Shown here in pieces: positions 9,002-17,416 of a DNA stretch of 64,000 nt. The stretch comes from a bacterium BMS3Bbin10 (lineage in GTDB: Bacteria; Pseudomonadota; Alphaproteobacteria; Rhizobiales; Methyloligellaceae). The position numbers and the translations under genes are program-made. Position 1 is the first letter of the stretch; each line of letters opens with the position of its first letter. Under the pieces are notes generated by a model. That model saw nothing but the letters and a program-made list of their open reading frames with translations, ran no database searches and was not told the DNA's origin. The stretch covers positions 1 to 64,000 of the forward strand of contig BDTT01000127.1 in NCBI GenBank assembly GCA_002897995.1. Direction: 5' to 3'.

Positions 9002-9616
9002 GTGACGAAGAGAAAGACATTTGAGGAACTTCTGGATACTGAATTCCGCTGGCCTACTAAGGGCGACATGCCGTTCGTCGCGGCGGACGACCCATACGAC
9101 AATGCGAAAATAGCAGGTGATGGGTTCACTCGCCTGGTGCTTATGATGAAGGGTTACAAGAAGGGGGCAGACTTGATGGTTGCTGAGGCCGCCGGTGGTC
9201 GTCCCAACCGCGACATCCTCGTCTTCCCGATCATTTTCAACTACCGTCAGTTCCTTGAGTTGTCGCTGAAGTACCAGCTCGCGACCTATGGGCCCGCCGT
9301 TGGTATTGAACCCAATTGGCAAAGTCACGATTTGGCACGTTTGTGGTCCGAGTTCTTGGCGCTTTTGGAGCTTTACGGCACGGAAGACCCAGATGAGGCC
9401 GATCCGGTGGTTGGTAAAATTATTCTTGAGTTCGCGAAGATCGACCCGGGCTCATATTCCTACCGATACCCGGTCGATAGGCAGGGGAATCCTGTCCCTG
9501 TTGCATATAATGACCTGCACCTCGCAACGCTGGCGGATGTCATGGAGGCGGTGGCGGGGTACTTTACCGGGTGCGATGGCTATTTGAGCAGTTTGCACGA
9601 TGCGAGTCCCTATTAG
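9002..9616 (+). CDS. Hypothetical protein, 204 aa, possibly HEPN-like
   Basis: I do not recognise this gene. GTG at 9002 is preceded by GGGAGG seven bases upstream, a good ribosome binding site. The soluble, acidic product has an N-terminal segment EFRWPTKGDMPFVAADDP and a central helix FPIIFNYRQFLELSLKY that resembles helices in poorly characterised HEPN-like or Abi-like proteins (typically with YRHYLELxLK). A clear HEPN RxxxxxH motif is not evident. It stands alone between a transposase remnant and a convergent YbdK gene, consistent with an acquired accessory gene. Confidence 0.65.
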   Translation: MTKRKTFEELLDTEFRWPTKGDMPFVAADDPYDNAKIAGDGFTRLVLMMKGYKKGADLMVAEAAGGRPNRDILVFPIIFNYRQFLELSLKYQLATYGPAVGIEPNWQSHDLARLWSEFLALLELYGTEDPDEADPVVGKIILEFAKIDPGSYSYRYPVDRQGNPVPVAYNDLHLATLADVMEAVAGYFTGCDGYLSSLHDASPY

Positions 9617-9842
9617 GCATTTTCCACTGCGCGCAACTGATCCGTCGCGTCGATGACCGCTATCTGTCTCAACGTCATGGCGGGTGTTTCATCCGGTTTG
9701 GGGCTACTTGAGGCACATCCGGATTTAGGGTGGAAGCTGGTCCGCATTCCATTCGTCATACCCGGATACGCCGTTTGCGTGGGCAGATGCCTGATCCGGC
9801 GGGGGGCGGAATGACGGAGGCGGATGCCGGATGGTCCTGACC
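9617..9842. other. Intergenic region with a degraded palindrome
   Basis: This stretch between convergent genes contains short complementary blocks: CATCCGG near 9691 and 9711 against CCGGATG near 9826, and GCATTCC against GGAATGAC. They look like a worn intergenic repeat, but I cannot define its ends. No gene is supported. Confidence 0.35.
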
Positions 9843-10991
9843 CTAAGCCCCTTCCAGGGTCTCTTTCAGCAACTCATCCACCACGGCCTTGAGCGCATCT
9901 TCATCGCTTTTGCCTTTCGCCCTTTCCGCCTCAAAGGTTTTGACCTGACGCTCGGCGCTGGTGCCGCGCTTAACCACGGTTTTCACGTGCTGCACCTCTT
10001 TCACGCAGCCCAGGCTTTCGGCGTCTTCGGCAACCAGGTCCAGAAGTTCCGTCATCAATTTCTTGCACGGCACCACCTCGCCTTCGCCAAAATCGATGAG
10101 CCCTTCCGACAGGCCGTAGCGCTGGGCGCGCCACCGGTTCTCGTTGATGAGGAAGGGTTGATAGTAACGCCAGCGCTGGTTGCCCCGCCGCAGCCGGTAT
10201 AAAAAGCGGCAAATGCACTGGAACAGCGCCGCGATACACAGCGCATCATCCAGCAGCGGGCAGACATCGGTGATCCGCATTTCAAGGGTCGGAAATCTGT
10301 GGCTCGGGCGCAGGTCCCACCAGATCTTGGTGGCGTCCTCGATCGCCTTGACATTCACCAGAACGGCGATGGTGCGGTCATATTCGCTGTGGCTCACGAA
10401 TTGCGGCGGCAGGCCCGTGCGCGGGAGTTCATCGAATACGGAGAGCCGGTAGGACCGCAGCCCGGTCTTTTCTCCCTGCCAGAAAGGCGAAGACGTGGAC
10501 AGCGCCAGCAGATGGGGCAGGAAGTAGGACGCCTGGTTCAGAATGTCGACGCGCACCTCTTCATCTTCAATCCCCACATGAACATGCATCCCGCAGATAA
10601 TCATCCGGCGGACAACGATGCGAAGATCGTTGGCGATATCGTGGTAGCGCTCCTTGTCGGTTTGTTGCTGGGCCGACCATTTGGCGAAGGGATGGGTCGA
10701 GGCCGCCATTGGCGCCATGCCGAATTCACCGGCAACTTCGGCGATTGTGCCGCGAAGATGGCGGAGTTCTTTTCCCGCCTCGGCCACAGTTTTGCACACC
10801 GGTGTCCCGATCTCGATCTGCGAGCGCAGGAATTCCGGGCTGACCTGCCCCTTGGGAAGGGCGGCCTCGCACTTCGCCATCAATTCCGCCGGCGGCTCGG
10901 AAACAAGGTCGCGGGTTTCCTTGTCGACGAGAAGATATTCCTCTTCGACGCCAATCGTAAAACTCGGTTCGGTTAAGGCCATGCGCGGCAT
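9843..10991 (-). CDS. YbdK-type carboxylate-amine ligase (glutamate-cysteine ligase 2 family)
   Basis: The 382-residue protein begins FTIGVEEEYLLVD, the signature of the GCS2/YbdK branch of ATP-dependent carboxylate-amine ligases, and includes GMHVHVGIEDEE near residue 133 and FPTLEMRITDVCPLLDDAL near residue 233, the expected metal and substrate elements. E. coli YbdK has weak glutamate-cysteine ligase activity in vitro; the physiological substrate is usually unknown, so a glutathione role is not assumed. An alternative start is the Met three codons in. It is followed upstream by a VIT-family gene on the same strand, 47 bases away. Confidence 0.88.
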   Translation of the reverse strand: MPRMALTEPSFTIGVEEEYLLVDKETRDLVSEPPAELMAKCEAALPKGQVSPEFLRSQIEIGTPVCKTVAEAGKELRHLRGTIAEVAGEFGMAPMAASTHPFAKWSAQQQTDKERYHDIANDLRIVVRRMIICGMHVHVGIEDEEVRVDILNQASYFLPHLLALSTSSPFWQGEKTGLRSYRLSVFDELPRTGLPPQFVSHSEYDRTIAVLVNVKAIEDATKIWWDLRPSHRFPTLEMRITDVCPLLDDALCIAALFQCICRFLYRLRRGNQRWRYYQPFLINENRWRAQRYGLSEGLIDFGEGEVVPCKKLMTELLDLVAEDAESLGCVKEVQHVKTVVKRGTSAERQVKTFEAERAKGKSDEDALKAVVDELLKETLEGA

Positions 10992-11038
10992 CGTGACATG
11001 AAATTACCGGCGGAAAAAGTGGTGCTCCGGGCGGTCCC

Positions 11039-11770
11039 TCAGATGATTTGCTTCAGGATATCCCCGACCAGAAAGGCGACCGCCGCCGAGGCTATCCCAA
11101 TGACGAGGGTTTCGGTGCCGGTACGCAGCCAGTGAATGGGAGACCAGCGGCTGCGCAGTGAACCGATAAGGAAGAAGGTGAGGGCGGCCATGGCGATTGA
11201 TACGACAACGCTGGCTTCCAGACTGAATAAAAATGGTGCAACGGGCAGAAACCCGCAAAAGACGAAAGCCAGAAACGTTACCAGCCCGGCAGTAAAGGGT
11301 GAGCGCGTAATTGGCGGGAGGCCGTGCTCTTCCGTCATCATCATGTCGATCCAGTGTTCCTTCTCGGATGTGATCACTTCAACGGCGGCCTCGAGCGTCT
11401 TTCCCTTGAATCCCTTGGCCGCGAATATCTGACGGACTTCCTCGCGTTCGCCGTCGGGGGCATGCTCGATATGGCGCTCCTCCATATGGCGGATGAAATT
11501 ATATTCCTCGATTTCCGCCTTGGTGCCTGAATAGTTCGCCGCGGCCATGGAAAATCCGTCCGCCAGCAGGTTCGCGACGCCAAGAATAAGCAGATAGCGA
11601 TTCGACAGATCCGCGCCGACGGCGGCGGCGACGATAGCGAAGGTTGTGACCGTTCCGTCGATGCCGCCATAGACCCAGTCGCGCAAATAGCTGATTCTGG
11701 GCCCGTCCCTGAGACGTCTGGCGATGTCGTGTGGCTCATGAGAGTGTTCGAGGAACTGGGTTAAGGGCAT
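11039..11770 (-). CDS. VIT1/CCC1-type iron/manganese transporter family protein
   Basis: This 243-residue membrane protein opens with a short cytosolic segment and then DWVYGGIDGTVTTFAIVAAAVGA, the first-helix signature of the vacuolar iron transporter family. A long charged loop (residues about 80-155, rich in E, H and K and including EEYNFIRHMEERHIEH) corresponds to the cytosolic metal-binding domain between helices 2 and 3. Three further hydrophobic segments follow. The family exports Fe2+ or Mn2+ from the cytosol. It may be cotranscribed with the downstream YbdK gene. Confidence 0.88.
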   Translation of the reverse strand: MPLTQFLEHSHEPHDIARRLRDGPRISYLRDWVYGGIDGTVTTFAIVAAAVGADLSNRYLLILGVANLLADGFSMAAANYSGTKAEIEEYNFIRHMEERHIEHAPDGEREEVRQIFAAKGFKGKTLEAAVEVITSEKEHWIDMMMTEEHGLPPITRSPFTAGLVTFLAFVFCGFLPVAPFLFSLEASVVVSIAMAALTFFLIGSLRSRWSPIHWLRTGTETLVIGIASAAVAFLVGDILKQII

Positions 11771-11800
11771 ATCTTGTCACTCTATAAATGGGTCCCGAGC

Positions 11801-11863
11801 CTAGGGTCTGTTGAGGTTCAGGGCCGCGCCAGCGCCACAACCCTGAACCTCAACAGACCCTAG
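11801..11863. repeat. Perfect 23-bp inverted repeat bordered by CTAG
   Basis: CTAGGGTCTGTTGAGGTTCA plus GGG (11801-11823) is matched without error by its reverse complement at 11841-11863, around a 17-base GC-rich loop. Both ends carry CTAG. It sits in the gap between the VIT gene and the DAHP synthase gene, which are divergently transcribed. No ORF or T-tract is associated, so a solo mobile-element end pair or MITE-like remnant is more likely than a terminator. Confidence 0.85.
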
Positions 11864-11998
11864 TCAGGGTGTGGTCAATGTCATATACAGCGACGCATGT
11901 TGTCGCGCGGCAGGATTGCATTGCCATCTGACGTAATGCAAAGCGCTGGCAGAAGCCAGTCTCCCGCGAATTAATGCTGCTTTTGGAGTTCATGAGTC

Positions 11999-13387
11999 AT
12001 GGCCAAGACCTGGTCCCCCGATACCTGGAGATCGAAGCCGATTATTCAGGTCCCCGACTACCCCGACCAAGCCGCGCTTGAGGCGGTTGAGGCACAGCTT
12101 GCCACCTTCCCCCCGCTTGTATTCGCCGGGGAAGCGCGCGCGCTGAAGAGGCAGCTCGCCGCCGTTTCGCGCGGTGAGGCCTTTCTGCTTCAGGGTGGCG
12201 ATTGCGCGGAGAGTTTTGCCGAGCACGGGCCGGACAATATTCGCGATTTCTTTCGCGTGTTCCTGCAAATGGCGGTCGTGCTGACCTTCGCCGGCGGCTG
12301 TCCGGTGGTGAAGCTGGGGCGGATCGCCGGCCAGTTCGCCAAGCCGCGTTCCTCCGATACCGAAAAGCAGGGCGACATCGAATTGCCGAGCTACCGCGGC
12401 GATATCGTCAATGAGATCGAGTTCACCGAAGCCGCGCGTATTCCCGACCCTTCGCGCATGCTCAAGGCCTATCGCCAGTCGGCGGCGACGCTCAATCTTT
12501 TGCGGGCGCTGGCGCAAGGCGGCTATGCCAACCTCAATCATGTGCATCAGTGGAACCTCGGTTTCTTAAAAGATGGTCCGGCTGAAAAGCATTATGAAGA
12601 AATCGCCAGCAGGATTTCCGAATCCCTGGCGTTCATGAAATCCTGCGGGCTGACCCCCGACAATACGCCGCAATTGCGCTCGACCGAATTCTTCACCAGC
12701 CACGAAGCGCTTCTTCTCGGCTATGAGGAGGCCTTCACGCGGGTCGATTCCACGTCGGGCGACTGGTATGCGACGTCGGGCCATTTCGTGTGGATTGGCG
12801 ACCGGACGCGCCAAGCCGATCACGGGCATGTTGAATATGCCCGCGGGATCAAAAACCCGATCGGCATGAAATGCGGTCCCTCATTGCAGGCCGACGATAT
12901 GCTGCGGCTGATAGATATTCTCAATCCGGAGAATGAGGCGGGCCGGCTCACGCTGATTTGCCGGTTCGGGGCGGAAGACTCAGGAGATCATCTGTCGACT
13001 CTCATCCGGGCCGCCGAGCGGGAAGGGAAGAATATCGTGTGGTCATGCGATCCCATGCACGGCAATACCATCAAGGCCGCAAACGGTTACAAGACACGCC
13101 CCTTCGATCTGATCCTGAAGGAGGTCGAGGCCTTCTTCGACATTCATCGCGCCGAGGGAACGCATCCGGGCGGTGTCCATCTGGAGATGACGGGCCAGAA
13201 TGTGACGGAATGCATCGGCGGTGCGCGCGAAGTCACTGAAACCGATCTTTCGGACCGGTATCACACCTATTGCGATCCGCGTCTCAATGCAGATCAGGCT
13301 CTCGAGTTGGCGTTTCTGATTGCGGATCGTCTGAAACGCGATCGCGCGCAAGCGCCGGATGCCAAAAAAACCGCGTCGGCCGGTTGA
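11999..13387 (+). CDS. Class II 3-deoxy-7-phosphoheptulonate synthase (DAHP synthase)
   Basis: This 462-residue enzyme condenses phosphoenolpyruvate and erythrose-4-phosphate, the first step of the shikimate pathway. Class II (plant-like) hallmarks are visible: the N-terminal [11 protein letters not shown], the metal-binding [14 protein letters not shown] near residue 62, [10 protein letters not shown] near 111, and [14 protein letters not shown] near 288. The ATG at 11999 is preceded by TTGGAGTTC. A small hairpin (CTGGC-AGAA-GCCAG, 11946-11959) lies in the leader; there is no sign of an attenuator peptide. NAD synthetase follows 50 bases downstream. Confidence 0.96.
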   Translation: MAKTWSPDTWRSKPIIQVPDYPDQAALEAVEAQLATFPPLVFAGEARALKRQLAAVSRGEAFLLQGGDCAESFAEHGPDNIRDFFRVFLQMAVVLTFAGGCPVVKLGRIAGQFAKPRSSDTEKQGDIELPSYRGDIVNEIEFTEAARIPDPSRMLKAYRQSAATLNLLRALAQGGYANLNHVHQWNLGFLKDGPAEKHYEEIASRISESLAFMKSCGLTPDNTPQLRSTEFFTSHEALLLGYEEAFTRVDSTSGDWYATSGHFVWIGDRTRQADHGHVEYARGIKNPIGMKCGPSLQADDMLRLIDILNPENEAGRLTLICRFGAEDSGDHLSTLIRAAEREGKNIVWSCDPMHGNTIKAANGYKTRPFDLILKEVEAFFDIHRAEGTHPGGVHLEMTGQNVTECIGGAREVTETDLSDRYHTYCDPRLNADQALELAFLIADRLKRDRAQAPDAKKTASAG

Positions 13388-13437
13388 GGCGGGCTTGGTC
13401 CTTGCCTGACGGTCCGGCGCACCGGTAATCTGCGCCC

Positions 13438-15111
13438 ATGCCACGAGACATTACCGACAAGGTTTCCATTGCGCTGGCGCAACTGAACCCGGCGGTCGGC
13501 GACGTCGCCGGGAATGCCGCGCTGGCTCGCAGGGCGCGCGAAGAAGCCGCCGGTATGGGCGCGGACCTGCTGGTCTTTACCGAACTCTTCATCACCGGAT
13601 ATCCGCCGGAGGATCTGATCCTCAAGCCGGCGTTTCGCGCCGCCGCGCGCGCCTGTATTGAAGACCTTGCCGGGGAAACGTCGAATGACGGTCCGGCGAT
13701 ACTGATCGGAACGCCCTGGGAGGAGGGCGGACAGGTCTATAACGCCGCCGCGCTGCTGGATCGCGGCAAAATCGCGGGCCTAAGCTACAAGGCCGAACTC
13801 CCCAACTACGGTGTGTTTGATGAAAAACGCGTCTTTGAGCCGGGTCCGATGCCGGGTTCGCTCAATTTTCGCGGGTTACGGATTGGCGTCGCGATTTGCG
13901 AAGACATCTGGGTTGACGAGATTTGCGAATGCCTGGTGGAGACCGGCGCGGAAATACTGATCGTGCCGAACGGGTCGCCTTACTTTTCCGGCAAAATGGA
14001 TGTGCGCATGAATGTCGCCGCCCAGCGGGTGGCCGAGAATGGTGTGCCGCTGATCTATGTGAATCAGGTTGGCGGCCAGGATGAGCTTGTGTTTGATGGC
14101 GCGTCCTTTGCGCTCAGCAATGACAGCGCGCTGGCGGCTCAGCTCCCGGCCTGGCGGGAGAAAATCGAGTTGACGGAATGGTCGCGGAGCGATGGCGCAT
14201 GGCGCTGCGTGCCGAACATCTTCGAAATGGTTGAGGAGGGAGAGGAGGCGGACTATCTCGCCTGCGTGACGGGCTTGCGGGATTATGTGACCAAGAACGG
14301 GTTTCCGGGCGTCGTGCTGGGTCTGTCGGGCGGCATCGATTCAGCGCTCTGCGCTGCAATATCCGTCGATGCGCTGGGGCCTGAAAAAGTGCATTGCATC
14401 ATGCTGCCCTACACCTTTACCAGCGATCAAAGTCTGAGTGACGCGGCCGCATGTGCCGAGGTGCTGGATGTGCGCTATGAAATCGTACCGATTCACGCTC
14501 CCGTTGAGGGTTTTGCCGAATGCCTTCAGCCCTTTTTCGAGGGGCAGCCCGCCGGCACGGCGGAGGAAAATATCCAGTCGCGCACGCGCGGCACAATACT
14601 CATGGCCATCTCCAACAAGTTTGGCTCAATGCTGGTGACAACCGGCAACAAGTCGGAAGTGTCGGTTGGCTACGCCACGCTCTATGGCGATATGAATGGC
14701 GGTTTCAACCCGATCAAAGACCTCTACAAGACGCAGGTTTATGCTCTCTCGCGCTGGCGCAACGCGCATGTGCCGCAGGGCGCGCTCGGGCCCGGCGGCA
14801 TGGTCATCCCCGAAAATATTCTCACCAAGGCGCCAACCGCGGAATTGAAGGAAAACCAGAGGGATCAGGATTCTCTTCCCGCCTATGACGTGCTCGACGA
14901 TATTCTCGAATGTCTCGTTGATAACGAAATGCCGGTGGCGGATATTGTTGCGCGCGGCCATGACGAGGCGACCGTTTCGCATATTGAGCAGCTGCTCTAT
15001 CTCGCCGAATACAAACGCCGGCAATCGGCCCCGGGGGTCAAGATCACGCAGAAACTGTTCGGCCGGGACCGCCGCTATCCGATAACCAACGGATTTCGCG
15101 AGACGGAATAG
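13438..15111 (+). CDS. nadE: Glutamine-dependent NAD+ synthetase
   Basis: The 557-residue two-domain enzyme makes NAD from deamido-NAD using glutamine-derived ammonia. The N-terminal nitrilase-type amidase carries the catalytic triad Glu49 (VFTELF), Lys118 (YKAELPNYG) and Cys154 (AICEDIW). The C-terminal synthetase domain starts near residue 280 and has the P-loop LSGGIDS at 296-302 and NKSEVSVGYATLYGDMNGG near residue 400. The gene ends at a TAG followed at once by a perfect palindrome that separates it from the convergent DUF2865 gene. Confidence 0.96.
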   Translation: MPRDITDKVSIALAQLNPAVGDVAGNAALARRAREEAAGMGADLLVFTELFITGYPPEDLILKPAFRAAARACIEDLAGETSNDGPAILIGTPWEEGGQVYNAAALLDRGKIAGLSYKAELPNYGVFDEKRVFEPGPMPGSLNFRGLRIGVAICEDIWVDEICECLVETGAEILIVPNGSPYFSGKMDVRMNVAAQRVAENGVPLIYVNQVGGQDELVFDGASFALSNDSALAAQLPAWREKIELTEWSRSDGAWRCVPNIFEMVEEGEEADYLACVTGLRDYVTKNGFPGVVLGLSGGIDSALCAAISVDALGPEKVHCIMLPYTFTSDQSLSDAAACAEVLDVRYEIVPIHAPVEGFAECLQPFFEGQPAGTAEENIQSRTRGTILMAISNKFGSMLVTTGNKSEVSVGYATLYGDMNGGFNPIKDLYKTQVYALSRWRNAHVPQGALGPGGMVIPENILTKAPTAELKENQRDQDSLPAYDVLDDILECLVDNEMPVADIVARGHDEATVSHIEQLLYLAEYKRRQSAPGVKITQKLFGRDRRYPITNGFRETE

Positions 15112-15115
15112 CTGG

Positions 15116-15158
15116 TGCGTATCACCGATAAGTGGGAACCACTTATCGGTGATACGCA
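15116..15158. repeat. Palindromic repeat, copy 2 (perfect 20-bp arms)
   Basis: TGCGTATCACCGATAAGTGG (15116-15135) pairs perfectly with 15139-15158 around a GAA loop, and the pairing extends imperfectly into GCTGG/CTAGC on the flanks. The arm is shared with copy 1 at 8097. The right border CTAG contributes the TAG stop codon of the convergent DUF2865 gene. It may act as a bidirectional transcription block, but there are no T-tracts. Confidence 0.88.
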
Positions 15159-16265
15159 CTAGCGGGCCGGTTTCGCCTTGTTCTTTTCATCGACGAATTT
15201 CGCGCCGCCCGGGCCGGGCTTTTGTCCTTTCCCGCTTTCCGCTTTTTCGTTCGCGGCGGCGATCTCGCTCGGATTGTATTCAACCGCCTTGCAGGAGCAG
15301 CCCTTTACATATTCCTTGCGGTAGCGCCAGGCATTGGGCTGGTCGCTATAGGCGCGCCGCCCGTCGGCGGAAACCATTTGCTCGGGTTCCTCACCGGGGT
15401 TGCGGTACACGAACAACTCCGCGGGCGCCGCGCAGCGCGATTGGCATTTCCGCAGATCTTGTGCAAAACGGCTGGGCAGTGCCGAAAAACTTACAGGAAA
15501 GTAGTAACCGTCGCAGGATCTCACGCATAAAGTGCGATAGGTGGCGAAAGATTCGATCCGGGAAGTTTCCAGTCCGCGCCTTGGCGCGGTATCCCAGAAA
15601 TCCTCCTCGAACCAGCTCATGAACCCGCGTCCGCCGCCGCGCCGCCGCGTCTCCTGCTGGTAACTGGTTCTGCAACCGGCCCGGCTGAGTGCCGCGATAA
15701 GATCACTCTGGCGGCGGCTCTGGCCGCCGCGCGTGGCCGCGCGCTGTTCCTGGAGTAGCGCAAGCTGGCGCCTGGCGTCTTCGATCTTGCGGTTCAACCG
15801 AAGGCATCTGGGGGTGCGGACAAGCGAGCGCCCAAATATAAAGTTGCTCTGATAACAGCCCAGCCGGTTAGCCCTGGCCTGGGATGTCTGGAATATCCGG
15901 TCGAAATTGCGGATCTTCTTATCGAGCGCGGGACCATCGTTGCGCCCTTGCTGGCGCTGGACCCAGTCATTGGCCAGCTCCTGCTCAAGCTGCATGCAGC
16001 GCAACTCCTGCGCCGATGGGCGGCGCTGGCCCTGATATGCGGGCGGCGGCTGCTGATATCCAGGTTGAGGATAGGGTTGCGGATATGGCTGCGGATAGGG
16101 TTGCTGGGCAACTGCCAGCGACCAGATCCCGACAACCCCAAACACAATAGCGCTGCCGCAGGCTGCGGCGATACCGCTCTTGCGGTGCTGGGCAAATGAC
16201 TTTTGAAGAGTCGATATTGTACGCTTCAATTTCAAGACGACCTGGCCGCGTGAAAACATCACCAA
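15159..16265 (-). CDS. DUF2865 domain-containing secreted protein with PYPQ repeats
   Basis: This 368-residue protein has a hydrophobic segment near residues 30-50 that looks like an uncleaved or late signal peptide, then a tandem PYPQPYPQPYPQP tract near residues 55-68. The rest is Cys-rich (CMQLE, LGCYQSNF, CLRLN, CVRSCDGYYFPVSF, CQSRC, CSCK) and matches the DUF2865 pattern, including the RSCDGYYFPVSF core near residue 255. The family is found mainly in Rhizobiales and has no known function; a periplasmic location is inferred. The stop codon lies inside the palindrome border at 15159. Confidence 0.82.
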   Translation of the reverse strand: MVMFSRGQVVLKLKRTISTLQKSFAQHRKSGIAAACGSAIVFGVVGIWSLAVAQQPYPQPYPQPYPQPGYQQPPPAYQGQRRPSAQELRCMQLEQELANDWVQRQQGRNDGPALDKKIRNFDRIFQTSQARANRLGCYQSNFIFGRSLVRTPRCLRLNRKIEDARRQLALLQEQRAATRGGQSRRQSDLIAALSRAGCRTSYQQETRRRGGGRGFMSWFEEDFWDTAPRRGLETSRIESFATYRTLCVRSCDGYYFPVSFSALPSRFAQDLRKCQSRCAAPAELFVYRNPGEEPEQMVSADGRRAYSDQPNAWRYRKEYVKGCSCKAVEYNPSEIAAANEKAESGKGQKPGPGGAKFVDEKNKAKPAR

Positions 16266-16437
16266 TTATGAAACCTGACCGGGTAAAGGGTCAATGCGGC
16301 AGCTTTACGTTGCCCGGGCGCCGGGTTCAAGCGGCAGGGCGATCACTTTTGACCTGCGAAACGCACTGGCGATACTCTTGTCTCGCGTTTGCAGACGTCG
16401 GATATGTAACCGCTCAACGCCCTCATGGAGAGCTGCC

Positions 16438-17220
16438 TTGACACCGCAACAAATTGAACAGGCCGCCGGCGCGCTCAAAGCGGCACGCAAGGATAACAGA
16501 ATGCTCGCCGGTCTCGATGACGGCCTGACGCCCCGCAGCATGGAAGACGGCTATGCGCTTCAGGATGCCTTCATGCGCATTTGGGAGGAACCGGTCGCCG
16601 GCTGGAAAGTGGGAGCGACGGCTGAAAAAGTGCAGGAACTTTATGGGGTGAGCGAGCCTTTTTGCGGACCGTTCTATGTGCCAACCACATTTACCTCTCC
16701 GGCAGAGCCGAAAGCTCGGGATTTCGGGCATTTTTGCATCGAAAGCGAATTTGCCTTCCGGTTCGGCTCCACGCTTGCCGCGCGGAAACGCGCATATGAC
16801 CGGGAGGAAATCCTGGGCGCCATTGAGGCCGTCCTCCCGGCGTTTGAGCTGATTTCACCGCGCTTCGATACGCTTCTGCAGGACCGCATCGCGCTGGCGG
16901 CGGCGGATTGCGGGCTGAATGGCGGCTTCGTGCTGGGCGAAGATTACGCCAATTGGCGCGGCCTTGATCTTGCCGCGCATGGCGTGCGGCTGAGTGTCGA
17001 TGGCGAAGTAAAGGGCGAGGGGACCGGCGCAAACGCGCTCGGCCATCCCTTCAATGTGCTGGACTGGCTGGTCAATGAACTCTCGCGGCGCGGCATCGAC
17101 CTGAACGCCGGCGAGATTGTCTCCACAGGCACCTGTACTGGAATTGTTTTTCTGGAGCAGGGGCAAAAGGCGGTCGCCGACTATGGCGTCCTGGGGACGA
17201 TCGAAGTGACATTCGTCTAG
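16438..17220 (+). CDS. 2-keto-4-pentenoate hydratase-like protein (FAH superfamily)
   Basis: The 260-residue product resembles MhpD/DmpE-type hydratases: GWKVGATAEKVQELYG near residue 52, ESEFAFRFG near residue 101, and a C-terminal STGTCTGIVFLEQGQKAVADYG. Such enzymes hydrate 2-hydroxypenta-2,4-dienoate in meta-cleavage pathways, but no other catabolic genes are nearby, so the true substrate is open. The start is TTG at 16438 with GGAG seven bases upstream; the ORF-track ATG at 16294 would add an unrelated 48-residue extension. It stands alone between DUF2865 and cysS. Confidence 0.82.
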   Translation: MTPQQIEQAAGALKAARKDNRMLAGLDDGLTPRSMEDGYALQDAFMRIWEEPVAGWKVGATAEKVQELYGVSEPFCGPFYVPTTFTSPAEPKARDFGHFCIESEFAFRFGSTLAARKRAYDREEILGAIEAVLPAFELISPRFDTLLQDRIALAAADCGLNGGFVLGEDYANWRGLDLAAHGVRLSVDGEVKGEGTGANALGHPFNVLDWLVNELSRRGIDLNAGEIVSTGTCTGIVFLEQGQKAVADYGVLGTIEVTFV

Positions 17221-17416
17221 GTCCGTCCCAAATATGTTGACCTGACCGGCCTTCTTCACCATTGTCGCAGCCCATGACGGGAACGGCGCGTAAACCAGTT
17301 GCTATCATTTGCAGCATTATCATTACCGCCTAGCGAAAAAAGCTGGCGCGGCCGTTCTCCTGTTTAATTCATGAAATTGCTGATTTGGAGCGCCCCCGCC
17401 AGCCGGAGATGGACTG

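Noticed and set aside
11946-11959. Hairpin CTGGC-AGAA-GCCAG as an attenuator of the DAHP synthase
   Set aside because: It has five base pairs, no T-tract and no leader peptide rich in aromatic codons.
16041-16125. Short tandem repeat that might suggest a CRISPR or minisatellite
   Set aside because: It is the coding repeat for the PYPQ tract of the DUF2865 protein on the minus strand; there are no spacers.
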